DNA of 18,871 nucleotides from JBIQLO01 sp044464175 (lineage in GTDB: Bacteria; Planctomycetota; Phycisphaerae; Tepidisphaerales; Tepidisphaeraceae). Where the stretch lies: NCBI GenBank assembly GCA_044464175.1, contig JBIQLO010000064.1, forward strand, positions 1 to 18,871, read 5' to 3'. The position numbers and the translations under genes were made by a program. The first letter of the stretch is position 1, and the number at the start of each line of letters is the position of its first letter. Below the pieces are notes generated by a model that worked only from the letters and a program-made list of their open reading frames with translations, made no database searches and was not told where the DNA came from. Shown here piece after piece: positions 6,720 through 13,711 of the stretch.

Positions 6720-7628
6720 TTATTGTTCCACCTTGACGGTCTGGCCGGACTGGCGGCTCTGGTTGGCGGCGGCGATCATCTGCATCACCTGCATGATGTC
6801 CGTGGGGGAGGTTTCGGTTTTGCCGTTGGGCAGGGAGCGGAGGATGGCCGCCAGCAGCCCGGCGTAATAGGGCTTGGTGTCCTTGGTGATGTCGTACATC
6901 CTGGACCCCTCCTTGCGGTGGACGCTGAGGCCGAATCCGGTCTTGGTGCCGCGCAGGCCGCGGAAGGTGGCCAGGCGCCCGTCGTTCCATTCGAAGGTGC
7001 AAAGATCGCAGCCGTCGTTGCGGTAGGCGCGGGCGCTGACGCAGCCGGGGCCCATGACGCGTTGGATCATTTCGATCTGGTGGATGCCGTACCAGAGCAG
7101 GCCGGGCTGGGAGGGGATTTCGGCCATCGGGCCGTAGGTGTCGCAGCCGACGATCTCGCCGGTCTCCTCCATGGCCGCGATGGTGGACTGGGCATAGCGC
7201 AGGGCGGAGCAGCTCATCAGCGGGATGTTGTGTTTGGCGGCCAGGTCAAGCATCGCGCGGGCATCGGCGACGGTGGTGGCGAAGGGCTTGTCGATGAAGG
7301 TGGGCTTGCCGGAGGCGACGGTTTTCTTGAACAAATCCAGGTGGGCCCGCCCATCCACCGACTCGATGAAGACCAGGTCCGCGGCCTCGGCGACGGCCTG
7401 GGGAGATTCGAGCATTTTGACGCCCTGCTTGTCGCGGAGGTCGTTGGTGTATCCCTCAACGCGGTTGATACTCAGGTCGAAATCGGGGCTGCCGCCGGGA
7501 AAGGCGACGGTGACTTTGGCGCCGGGGAGATGGTTGGGATCGGAAGGGTCGTTCAACAACTTCGTGAAAGCAATCACATGCGAAGTATCCAGGCCAATCA
7601 GGCCCACACTCAATGTCTTATCGCTCAT
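6720..7628 (-). CDS. Gfo/Idh/MocA family oxidoreductase, GLDTSH/IDKP subfamily (first of pair)
   Basis: A 302-residue protein, short for the family. The Rossmann segment reads VGLIGLDTSHV (8-18), which replaces the classic GxGxxG with G-x-x-G-x-D-T-S-H. The usual EKP appears as IDKP (112-115), keeping the lysine. His183 in WYGIHQIEM may be the active-site histidine. From memory this combination forms a recurrent planctomycete subfamily, so it is probably a conserved variant and not a decayed gene. The start at 7628 is well supported by AAGGAG 5 bases upstream. It is likely the first gene of a two-gene operon. The role is probably sugar or polyol redox, with the substrate unknown. The altered cofactor loop leaves open altered cofactor use. 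Confidence 0.87.
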   Translation of the reverse strand: MSDKTLSVGLIGLDTSHVIAFTKLLNDPSDPNHLPGAKVTVAFPGGSPDFDLSINRVEGYTNDLRDKQGVKMLESPQAVAEAADLVFIESVDGRAHLDLFKKTVASGKPTFIDKPFATTVADARAMLDLAAKHNIPLMSCSALRYAQSTIAAMEETGEIVGCDTYGPMAEIPSQPGLLWYGIHQIEMIQRVMGPGCVSARAYRNDGCDLCTFEWNDGRLATFRGLRGTKTGFGLSVHRKEGSRMYDITKDTKPYYAGLLAAILRSLPNGKTETSPTDIMQVMQMIAAANQSRQSGQTVKVEQ

Positions 7629-7660
7629 GCGGCTCCTTATGGGGTTGGTGAAAGGGGCTT

Positions 7661-7688
7661 AGTGTAACGGCGCGGGGGAGAAAGGCAA
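7661..7688 (-). promoter_or_regulatory. Candidate promoter of the oxidoreductase pair
   Basis: On the minus strand TTGCCT (7683-7688) and TACACT (7661-7666) are 16 bases apart, giving a leader of about 25-30 bases that contains the AAGGAG ribosome site. Each box matches the sigma-70 consensus at 4 of 6 positions. Confidence 0.35.
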
Positions 7689-7968
7689 CGGAATGGGGCC
7701 GGTCTGGGGATTAGGGCCAAGGGCATTGGTTTGCCATGAGGTGTGGCGAGTTGGGTTCGTTGGGAAATACGCGCTTTGGGTTCGGCGGGGGAAATCGTGG
7801 ATTCTGAAGCGCCAGAGGGGATTTGGGTTTGGTTCGTTTGGGTTCGTTGGTCTTGGGAAAGCGACGGAGCGAGGGAGTGAAGAAGCGATGGAGGGGAGTG
7901 GATGGAAGCGGTATGGAAGCATGGGGGAATATAGGCTTATGTTAGGTGAAAGTCAAGCGGGGGGAGGT
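7689..7968. other. Non-coding stretch with T/G-rich repeats and a polypurine tract
   Basis: No gene is supported between amtB and the oxidoreductase promoter. TTGGGTTCGTTGG occurs identically at 7751-7763 and 7838-7850, and shorter TTTGGGTT variants occur at 7775-7785 and 7822-7836. From about 7861 to 7930 the plus strand is strongly purine-rich, with ATGGAAGC occurring twice. A minus-strand ORF across it reads low-complexity N/P-rich sequence (TNPNEPNPNP), which looks like translated repeat and not a protein. Confidence 0.5.
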
Positions 7969-8010
7969 AAAAAAATTTCAGTACCGCCAGTGAGGACACT
8001 GGCGGTACTG
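7969..8010 (-). terminator. Intrinsic terminator of amtB
   Basis: A perfect 14-base-pair stem (CAGTACCGCCAGTG at 7979-7992 with its complement at 7997-8010) has a 4-base loop. In the minus direction it is followed by GAAATTTTTTT (seven T at 7975-7969). It lies about 50 bases past the amtB stop codon at 8060. Confidence 0.9.
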
Positions 8011-8059
8011 CATCGGCCGTCGAGATCACCCACAGTTTGGAGGGAGCGCGAAGCCTGTC

Positions 8060-9475
8060 CTAGGGGGCCACCTCGGGGAGGACGGGGAGGTGGTAGGCTT
8101 TTTCGCCATGCTGGGTGAGGTCCAGACCGTGGTGTTCTTCGGTGGGCGAGACACGCAGGTCGCACAGGACATCGGCGAATTTGAGGAGCAGGAAGGTGCC
8201 GATGGCGGCGAATATCCAGGTGATGCCGGTGGCCAGGACCTGGTTGCCCAGCTGATGGAGGTTGCCCTCGACCAGGCCGGACTTGCCGCCGTTGATCGCG
8301 CCGACGGCAAAGACGCCGGTGAGCAGCGCGCCCAGCGTGCCACCGATGCCATGGACGCCGAAAGCGTCCAGGGCGTCATCATAGCCGAAGAAGTTCTTGA
8401 CACTGGTGGCGGTGAAGAAGCAGGCGACGCCCCCGGCCAGGCCGATGATCAGAGCGAACATGGGGGTGGTGAACCCGCTGGCAGGGGTGATGGCGACCAG
8501 CCCGGCCACCGCGCCGGAGATCGCGCCCAACACGGTGGGCTTGCCGGTGCGGAGGCGTTCGACGGCGATCCAGCCCAGGGCGCCGGCGGCCGCGGCGAAG
8601 TGGGTGGCGACAAAGGCGCTGCTGGCCAAGGCGCCGGCCGACAAGGCGCTGCCGGCATTGAAGCCGAACCAGCCGACCCACAGGAGAGCGGCGCCGATGA
8701 CGGAGAGGACCAGGCTGTGGGGCGGCATGTGGACCTGCCCGAGGCCATGGCGCTTGCCCAGCATCAGGGCGCAGACCAGGGCGGCGATGCCGGAGGTGAT
8801 GTGCACGACCGTGCCGCCGGCGAAGTCGAGGGTGGGGATGCTCATGCCGGGCGTGGGAGAGAAGGCGTTAAAGAGGCCCCCCTTGCCCCAGACCATGTGG
8901 GCCATGGGGCAATAGACGCCCAGCAGCCAGAGGACGGAGAAGGTGAGCATGCCGGAAAATTTCATGCGTTCGGCGTAGGCGCCGCAGATCAGGGCGGGGG
9001 TGATGATGGCGAACATGAGCTGGTAGATCATCCAGGTGGTATGGGGGATCGTGGGCGCGTATTCACAGGGGGCGGCGCCGACGTCGCGGAGGAAGGCGAA
9101 ATGGAGGCCGCCGATGAAGGGGGTGCCGGCGTCAAAAGCGAGGGAGTATCCGATGGTCGCCCAGACGACCGAGACGACGGCGATCAGAATGAAGCACTGC
9201 ATCATGGTGGCCAGCACGTTTTTGTGCCGTACCAGCCCGCCGTAGAAGAGGGCCAGGCCCGGGGCAGTCATCATCAGGACCAGGGCGGCGCTGGTGAGCA
9301 TCCAGGCGGTGTCGCCGGAGTCGATTTTTTTGGTTTCCAACACCTTTCCGGCGACGGTTCGGCCGTCGTAGATTTCGACGGGGGCGGACGCCAGGGCGGC
9401 CGATGCGCTGCCGAGGAAGGTTGAAAGAACAAGGACGAGAATCGCCAGTCGGGTTGTGCGGGTTGCTTTAAACAT
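8060..9475 (-). CDS. amtB: Ammonium transporter AmtB/Mep family
   Basis: A 471-residue inner-membrane ammonium channel. The ATG at 9475 is chosen over the one at 9529 because AGGAGG lies 3 bases upstream and a signal peptide follows directly (residues about 1-30, hydrophobic run then ASAALASA). About eleven membrane segments follow. Family marks include TSAALVLMMTAPGLALFYGG (61-80), the paired pore histidines H225 (GGTVVHITSG) and H375 (FGVHGIGGTLGALLTG), and the C-terminal GLDLTQHGEKAYH that contacts the PII protein in relatives. It has no adjacent glnK, which is often the partner gene. Expression is probably nitrogen-controlled, since a sigma-54 promoter lies directly upstream. Its terminator is at 7969-8010, so it is a single-gene unit. 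Confidence 0.96.
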   Translation of the reverse strand: MFKATRTTRLAILVLVLSTFLGSASAALASAPVEIYDGRTVAGKVLETKKIDSGDTAWMLTSAALVLMMTAPGLALFYGGLVRHKNVLATMMQCFILIAVVSVVWATIGYSLAFDAGTPFIGGLHFAFLRDVGAAPCEYAPTIPHTTWMIYQLMFAIITPALICGAYAERMKFSGMLTFSVLWLLGVYCPMAHMVWGKGGLFNAFSPTPGMSIPTLDFAGGTVVHITSGIAALVCALMLGKRHGLGQVHMPPHSLVLSVIGAALLWVGWFGFNAGSALSAGALASSAFVATHFAAAAGALGWIAVERLRTGKPTVLGAISGAVAGLVAITPASGFTTPMFALIIGLAGGVACFFTATSVKNFFGYDDALDAFGVHGIGGTLGALLTGVFAVGAINGGKSGLVEGNLHQLGNQVLATGITWIFAAIGTFLLLKFADVLCDLRVSPTEEHHGLDLTQHGEKAYHLPVLPEVAP

Positions 9476-9504
9476 AGGCCTCCTATTGTGCCGCCGGGCG
9501 GTAT

Positions 9505-9520
9505 AACAAGAGGCGTGCCA
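9505..9520 (-). promoter_or_regulatory. Sigma-54 (RpoN) promoter of amtB
   Basis: The minus strand reads TGGCACGCCTCTTGTT (from 9520 to 9505), against the consensus TGGCACG-N4-TTGCW. The -24 GG pair is intact and the -12 position is GT, not GC. The expected start near 9494 leaves a leader of about 19 bases holding AGGAGG. A small CCGCCGGGCGG palindrome (9491-9501) lies at the start point. No clear NtrC site was found upstream. Confidence 0.8.
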
Positions 9521-9529
9521 AAATGACAT

Positions 9530-9694
9530 TAAATTTTACAAGACATTTGTGGAAATGGATTTACGTCATCAGATAAGGTAGACCAAAATTTGGGAAAGAA
9601 GAAGGGATGGTTAAAAAAGAGGCAGCGAAAAGAGGTGGAAAGGTGGATGCGCAATGGATAGGCAGACGGGAGATTGGGGGAGCCCGGTCCCGGT
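9530..9694. other. AT/purine-rich region upstream of the amtB sigma-54 promoter
   Basis: No gene is seen. The segment is much less GC-rich than its surroundings, as expected where an enhancer-binding protein would act on a sigma-54 promoter, but no TGCACC-N5-GGTGCA NtrC site was recognised. Confidence 0.35.
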
Positions 9695-9729
9695 AAAAAT
9701 AAAGACGTCAGCGCCTCACGCGGACGTCA
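9695..9729 (-). terminator. Intrinsic terminator downstream of the BFN gene
   Basis: In the minus direction GACGTC (9728-9723) pairs with GACGTC (9709-9704). An inner GCG/CGC stem lies across one mismatch with a TGAGG loop. TTTATTTTT (9703-9695) follows. It is 136 bases past the BFN stop codon, after a structured stretch. Confidence 0.65.
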
Positions 9730-9749
9730 TTGCCTTTGGGCGGTAGGCT

Positions 9750-9836
9750 CACGGAGCGCGCGGGCCGTGCGGGTCGTTGCCTGCGCCTCGGCAGGGTACG
9801 GGCTGGGTCGCCCATGTTACGCGTGTGGGCAGGCAA
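9750..9836 (-). other. Structured GC-rich 3' region between BFN gene and its terminator
   Basis: Several complementary blocks are visible: CACGG/CCGTG (9750-9754 with 9765-9769), an 8-base TTGCCTGC/GCAGGCAA pair (9777-9784 with 9829-9836) enclosing 44 bases, and an inner GGGC/GCCC (9800-9803 with 9810-9813). It would be transcribed as the 3' untranslated part of the BFN message. It could be a 3' UTR-derived RNA or a REP-like element. No known RNA family was recognised. Confidence 0.4.
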
Positions 9837-9864
9837 GCGTATTCCACCGCATTCCACGGCGGCA

Positions 9865-10257
9865 TCAGGTGACTTCGGCCAGGACATGGTCGGCGACGTA
9901 GATGGGGACGGAGGTGGCGATGCCCAGGGCGATGGCGTCGGAGGGGCGGGAGTCGATTTCGAGGGTGCGGCCGTTCTGGCGGATGTAGAGGCGGGCAAAG
10001 AAGGTGTGCTTCTGGAGGTCGTTGATCTCGATGTGATCGAGTTCGCCGCCCATCTGTTCGATGATGCTGGCCAGGAGGTCATGGGTGAGGGGGCGGGGAT
10101 GGACGATCCCCTTGAGGCGTCGGTCGATGGCGAAGGCCTCGCTGGAGCCGATGACGATGGGAAAGGTGCGCTCCCCATCCACTTCGCGGAGGATGATGAT
10201 CTGCTCCTCCTGCATCTCGCTGATGATGATCTTGTTCAGCTCCATCTCGACGGACAT
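9865..10257 (-). CDS. Bifunctional nuclease (BFN/DUF151) domain protein
   Basis: A 130-residue soluble protein made of a single BFN domain. Typical segments are FPIVIGSSEAFAI (32-44), HPRPLTHDLLASIIEQMGG (53-71), a TFFARLYI strand (85-92) and DSRPSDAIALGIA (102-114). Members of this family are small conserved bacterial proteins with reported nuclease activity in some plant and bacterial relatives; the cellular role is unclear. The ATG at 10257 is preferred over 10287 because AAAGGAG lies 7 bases upstream and the family begins near VEMELNKI. It lies 173 bases after the second pilB-like gene and may have its own extended -10 promoter. It follows the pilus ATPase genes in the same direction, but no functional link is visible. 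Confidence 0.92.
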   Translation of the reverse strand: MSVEMELNKIIISEMQEEQIIILREVDGERTFPIVIGSSEAFAIDRRLKGIVHPRPLTHDLLASIIEQMGGELDHIEINDLQKHTFFARLYIRQNGRTLEIDSRPSDAIALGIATSVPIYVADHVLAEVT

Positions 10258-10301
10258 GGACAGACTCCTTTGAAGGGGCAAACCCACACCGGGCGCGCCT
10301 C

Positions 10302-10310
10302 AGCATACCA
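10302..10310 (-). promoter_or_regulatory. Candidate extended -10 promoter of the BFN gene
   Basis: The minus strand reads TGGTATGCT, a TG-N extended -10 element with TATGCT. It lies about 45 bases upstream of the BFN ATG. No good -35 box is visible, as is common for extended -10 promoters. Confidence 0.35.
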
Positions 10311-10372
10311 GTTTCCCGCGTGATTGGGACGCTTAAACCCACCCTGGGATTTCGTCACGGGCCGGCGGGCAT

Positions 10373-10419
10373 GGGTTCCTTGCGGGCCTTTGTCCCGGGG
10401 ACCAGGACGCAAGCGACCC
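10373..10419 (-). other. Branched hairpin after the second pilB gene
   Basis: An outer stem pairs GGGT-tc-CTTGCG (10373-10384) with CGCAAG-cg-ACCC (10408-10419). The interior holds a second hairpin, GTCCC-G-GGGAC (10392-10402). It begins 12 bases past the pilB stop at 10431. There is no T-tract, so it looks like a 3' stabilising or processing structure and not an intrinsic terminator. Confidence 0.4.
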
Positions 10420-10430
10420 ACGACCCCGGA

Positions 10431-12398
10431 TCATCCCTCTTCCATGATGGTTTCCTTGACGACTTCCTCGATGGTGGTGATGCCGTCGTAGATGGCCATC
10501 AGGCCCGATTCGCGGAGGGTGCGCAGTCCGCGTTTCTTGGCCTCGATGCGGAGGACCTGGGTGGAGGCGCGCTGGATGATCATGTCGCGCAGGTCATCGT
10601 CCAGAAGCATGATTTCGTAGATGCCCTGGCGGCCGCGATAGCCGGTGTTGTTGCACTGGTCGCACCCTTTGCCGTAGTAGAAGGTGCGGCCTTCAACGTC
10701 GTCGGGGCGCAGCTCCAGTTCCATGAGCTGTTCCTCGGAGGGGGTGTAGGCGGTTTTGCAGTTGGGGCAGAGCCGGCGCACGAGGCGCTGGGCGACGATG
10801 CCCTCGAGGGTGGCGGTGACGAGGAAGGGCTCCATGCCCAGATCGAGCAGTCGGGCGATGGCGCTGGGGGCGTCGTTGGTGTGGAGGGTGGAGAAGACCA
10901 GGTGGCCGGTGAGGGAGGCCTGGATGGCGATTTCGGCGGTTTCGCGGTCGCGGATTTCGCCGACGAGGATGACGTCAGGGTCCTGACGGAGCATGCTGCG
11001 GAGGATGCGGGCGAAGGTGAGCTCGATTTCCGGGCGGATCTGGCACTGGATGATGCCGTCGATGTCGTATTCGACCGGATCCTCGGCGGTGATGAGCTTG
11101 GCCGAGGGGTCATTGAGCTCGCGGAGGGCGGCGTAGAGGGTGGTGGTCTTACCGGAACCGGTGGGGCCGGTACAGACGACGATGCCGTTGGGCTTGTGGA
11201 TCAGGGCGCGGAGCAGCTTGGCGTCATCGTCGCGGAGGCCCAGCTTGTCCAGGTCAAGGCTGACGTTGGAGCGGTCGAGCACACGCATGACGACGCTTTC
11301 GCCGAACATGGTGGGCAGGACGCTGACGCGGAGGTCGATGGGCTGGTTGTTGACGCTCAATTCGATGCGCCCGTCCTGGGGCATTCGGCGCTCGGCGATG
11401 TCGAGGTTGGCCATGACCTTGATGCGCGAGCTGATGGCGGCGGCGATGTGGGCCGGCGGGGGCATCATCTCATACAGCACGCCGTCGATGCGGTAGCGCA
11501 TCTTGAACTCATCCTCGAAGGGCTCGAAATGGATGTCGGAGGCCTTGTCCTTGATGGCCTGGAGGAGCACGAGGTTGATGAGCTTGCGGACGGGGTTGGA
11601 GTCGGCGGCCTCCTTAAGGGAGTCGAGGTCGATGGATTCGCCGCGGTCCTTGAGGTCCTTGAGGTTGTCGTCCTTCTGCAGCTCGCCCAGGATTTCGCCG
11701 ATGCCCTCGGCGGCGGCCTGGTAGTGCTTGTTGATGAGGCGCTCGATCTGCTCGCCATCGGCGATCTTGGCGGTGACGTTGTAGCCCATGAGGGAGCGCA
11801 GGTCGTCCAGGGCGCGGAAGTTTTCGTGGCTGGCCATCGCCACGGTGAGTTTTTTGGTGGCGGGGTCGAAGGTGAGGGGCAGGACCTTGTTGGTGGTGGC
11901 GATCTGGGCGGGGACGGCCTTGATGGTTTCGGGGCTGATTTCGACGCCGTCGAGATTGATCAGTTCATAACCGCGTTGGGCGGCCAGGGCGATGGAGAGA
12001 TCGGCCTCCTTGATGTAACCCAGGTCGATGAGGATGCGGCCCAGGGCGCCGCCCTTGCTCTTCTGGAAGGTGAGGGCCTCGACGATCTGCTCGCGGGTGG
12101 TCTTGCCCATCTTGGTCAGGACGCGGCCGATGGGGCGGCCCTGGAGCTGATCCACGGGGGGCATGTCCCCCGGGCCGGGAGGGGCGGCCGGGGTGGCGGG
12201 CTTAGAGGGCGCGGCCGGGGCGGCGGGCTTGGCGGAGGCCGATCCGTTGGCGGGCGCGGCGGGTTTGGCGGCCGGAGGGGGGAGGCGCGTGACCGGCACG
12301 CCGACGCGCGGGGCCTGGGGCTTATGCGGCTGGCCCTGGCCCGACTTGCGGGGGTCGGGGGTGGCGGGTCCAACGGGGGGTGTGGTGGTGCGGGACAT
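10431..12398 (-). CDS. pilB: PilB/GspE-type filament assembly ATPase with proline/alanine-rich N-terminus
   Basis: A 655-residue cytoplasmic hexameric motor that powers type IV filament extension or type II secretion. Residues 1-80 are disordered and rich in P, A and K. Residues about 85-145 hold two MshEN-like motifs (IGRVLTKMG...EALTFQ and LGRILIDLGYIKEADLSIAL), the fold that binds cyclic-di-GMP in MshE-type ATPases. The ATPase core has Walker A GPTGSGKT (411-418), Asp box TAEDPVE (437-443), Walker B RQDPDVILVGEIRD (471-484) and His box GHLVFSTLHTNDA (498-510). A zinc site follows, with C544-x2-C547 and C579-x2-C582. All key residues are present. The ATG at 12398 has AAAGG 9 bases upstream. 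It follows pilT by 48 bases in the same operon. No platform protein gene follows. Confidence 0.93.
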   Translation of the reverse strand: MSRTTTPPVGPATPDPRKSGQGQPHKPQAPRVGVPVTRLPPPAAKPAAPANGSASAKPAAPAAPSKPATPAAPPGPGDMPPVDQLQGRPIGRVLTKMGKTTREQIVEALTFQKSKGGALGRILIDLGYIKEADLSIALAAQRGYELINLDGVEISPETIKAVPAQIATTNKVLPLTFDPATKKLTVAMASHENFRALDDLRSLMGYNVTAKIADGEQIERLINKHYQAAAEGIGEILGELQKDDNLKDLKDRGESIDLDSLKEAADSNPVRKLINLVLLQAIKDKASDIHFEPFEDEFKMRYRIDGVLYEMMPPPAHIAAAISSRIKVMANLDIAERRMPQDGRIELSVNNQPIDLRVSVLPTMFGESVVMRVLDRSNVSLDLDKLGLRDDDAKLLRALIHKPNGIVVCTGPTGSGKTTTLYAALRELNDPSAKLITAEDPVEYDIDGIIQCQIRPEIELTFARILRSMLRQDPDVILVGEIRDRETAEIAIQASLTGHLVFSTLHTNDAPSAIARLLDLGMEPFLVTATLEGIVAQRLVRRLCPNCKTAYTPSEEQLMELELRPDDVEGRTFYYGKGCDQCNNTGYRGRQGIYEIMLLDDDLRDMIIQRASTQVLRIEAKKRGLRTLRESGLMAIYDGITTIEEVVKETIMEEG

Positions 12399-12422
12399 AA
12401 CAACAAACCTTTCTTTATCGTG

Positions 12423-12442
12423 GGGCGGGGTTGATCCCGCCC
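12423..12442. repeat. GC palindrome between pilT and pilB
   Basis: Arms GGGCGGG (12423-12429) and CCCGCCC (12436-12442) flank GTTGAT. It fills half of the 48-base gap between the two genes. It is similar in core to the palindrome at 4639-4659. It has no T-tract, so read-through is expected. Confidence 0.45.
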
Positions 12443-12446
12443 TGCG

Positions 12447-13700
12447 TTACTTCTTGCCCTGGAGCGCCGCCATGCGAGCCCGGTTGGCGGCGATCTGGGC
12501 CTGGCGTTCGGCGTCATTGGCGCCGCCGCTGCCGCCGCCGCTGCCGTTGGGGCCGGCCCCGCCGGAGGAACCGGCGGACTGGTCGGCGCTGGCGGCCATC
12601 AGGGCGGTGTCCTCCTCCTTGCCCGTGGCGATGCCGTTGCGCTGCATCTTGTCGATCATCTGGCCGGGCTGCTTGCTCTTGTCGATCGCCTCCTCAGCGC
12701 TGATCTTGCCGGCCTGGAAGAGCATCCAGAGGTTGTCATCGAGCAACTGCATGCCGTAGCGTTTGCCGGTCTGGATTTCCGAGTCGATGCGGAAGCTCTT
12801 GTTTTCGCGGATCAGGTTCTGAATGCCGGGGGTGACGTACATGAACTCGTAGGCGGCGACCATGCCGTCGGTGTCGATGCGGGGACACAGGGCCTGGGAA
12901 AGCACGGCGATCATGTTGTTGGCCAGCTGGACGCGGATCTGCTCCTGCTGGTCGGTGGGGAAGGCGTCGATGACGCGGTTGATGGTGGAGGCGGCGCCGG
13001 AGGTGTGGAGGGTGCCGAAGACCAGGTGGCCGGTTTCGGCGGCGGTGATGGCGGCGGAGATCGTCGCCAGGTCGCGCATTTCGCCCACGAGCATGACGTC
13101 GGGGTCCTGGCGCAGGGCGCGGCGAAGGGCCTCGGCGAAGTCGGGCACGTCGACGCCGATTTCGCGCTGGACGACGACGCTCTTTTTGTGCTGGTGGTAG
13201 TATTCGATCGGGTCCTCCATCGTGATGATGTGGCGATCGAAGTTTTCGTTGATGTAGTTGATCATGCAGGCCAGCGTGGTGGTCTTGCCCGAGCCGGTGG
13301 GGCCGGTGACCAGGAAGATGCCGCGCGGGCGGCGGCAGATCTGCTTGGCCATTTCCGGCAGGCCGATCTGCTCGAAGGTGAGAATGTTGTTGGGGATTTT
13401 CCGCAGCACGAGGCTGGCGAAGCCCTTCTGCTTGAAGATGGCGACGCGGAAGCGGGCCTCTTTTCCATAGGCGAAGCCGAAGTCGCCCGAGCCAGTCTCC
13501 TCGAATTCCTGCTGGATGCGCTCGGGGGTGATCGACTTCATCAGCGCCATCGTGTCCTCGGGCTCGAGCACCTTGGTCTGCAGCTCGCGCATGTGTCCGT
13601 GGAGGCGCAGCACGGGCGGCTTGCCGACGGCCAGGTGCAAGTCGCTGGCGCCGCGTTTGACGGTGGTTTCCAGAAGCCGGTCAATCTGAATTGTGGCCAT
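12447..13700 (-). CDS. pilT: PilT-type twitching motility / filament retraction ATPase
   Basis: A 417-residue cytoplasmic hexameric ATPase that drives retraction of type IV pili. The N-terminal PAS-like region begins IDRLLETTVKRGASDLHL (6-23). The core has Walker A GPTGSGKT (133-140), Asp box TMEDPIE (160-166), Walker B RQDPDVMLVGEMRD (197-210) and His box GHLVFGTLHTSGA (224-236). The retraction-specific AIRNLIRE helix appears as GIQNLIREN (292-300). After residue about 365 a low-complexity G/S/A-rich tail extends the protein by some 50 residues beyond typical PilT. The ATG at 13700 has AAGGA 8 bases upstream and follows the zinc-ribbon gene by 11 bases, so it is in the same operon. Confidence 0.95.
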   Translation of the reverse strand: MATIQIDRLLETTVKRGASDLHLAVGKPPVLRLHGHMRELQTKVLEPEDTMALMKSITPERIQQEFEETGSGDFGFAYGKEARFRVAIFKQKGFASLVLRKIPNNILTFEQIGLPEMAKQICRRPRGIFLVTGPTGSGKTTTLACMINYINENFDRHIITMEDPIEYYHQHKKSVVVQREIGVDVPDFAEALRRALRQDPDVMLVGEMRDLATISAAITAAETGHLVFGTLHTSGAASTINRVIDAFPTDQQEQIRVQLANNMIAVLSQALCPRIDTDGMVAAYEFMYVTPGIQNLIRENKSFRIDSEIQTGKRYGMQLLDDNLWMLFQAGKISAEEAIDKSKQPGQMIDKMQRNGIATGKEEDTALMAASADQSAGSSGGAGPNGSGGGSGGANDAERQAQIAANRARMAALQGKK

Positions 13701-13711
13701 ATATTAAATCC

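Noticed and set aside
5237..6736. Plus-strand ORF of 499 codons through the terminator and across the oxidoreductase
   Set aside because: It runs through a strong bidirectional terminator and the reverse frame of a clear dehydrogenase.
7659..7922. Minus-strand ORF of 87 codons, rich in N and P
   Set aside because: It encodes translated repeats, overlaps the candidate oxidoreductase promoter, and has no ribosome site.
8090..9424. Plus-strand ORF of 444 codons antisense to amtB
   Set aside because: Low-complexity G/D/E/A sequence opposite a fully canonical ammonium transporter.
9674..9901. Plus-strand ORF of 75 codons past the BFN gene
   Set aside because: It crosses a terminator hairpin and the end of the BFN gene, and its sequence has no recognisable family.
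10320..12434. Plus-strand ORF of 704 codons antisense to pilB
   Set aside because: The composition is dominated by G, V, D and A with no domain. The minus strand carries an intact ATPase with all motifs.
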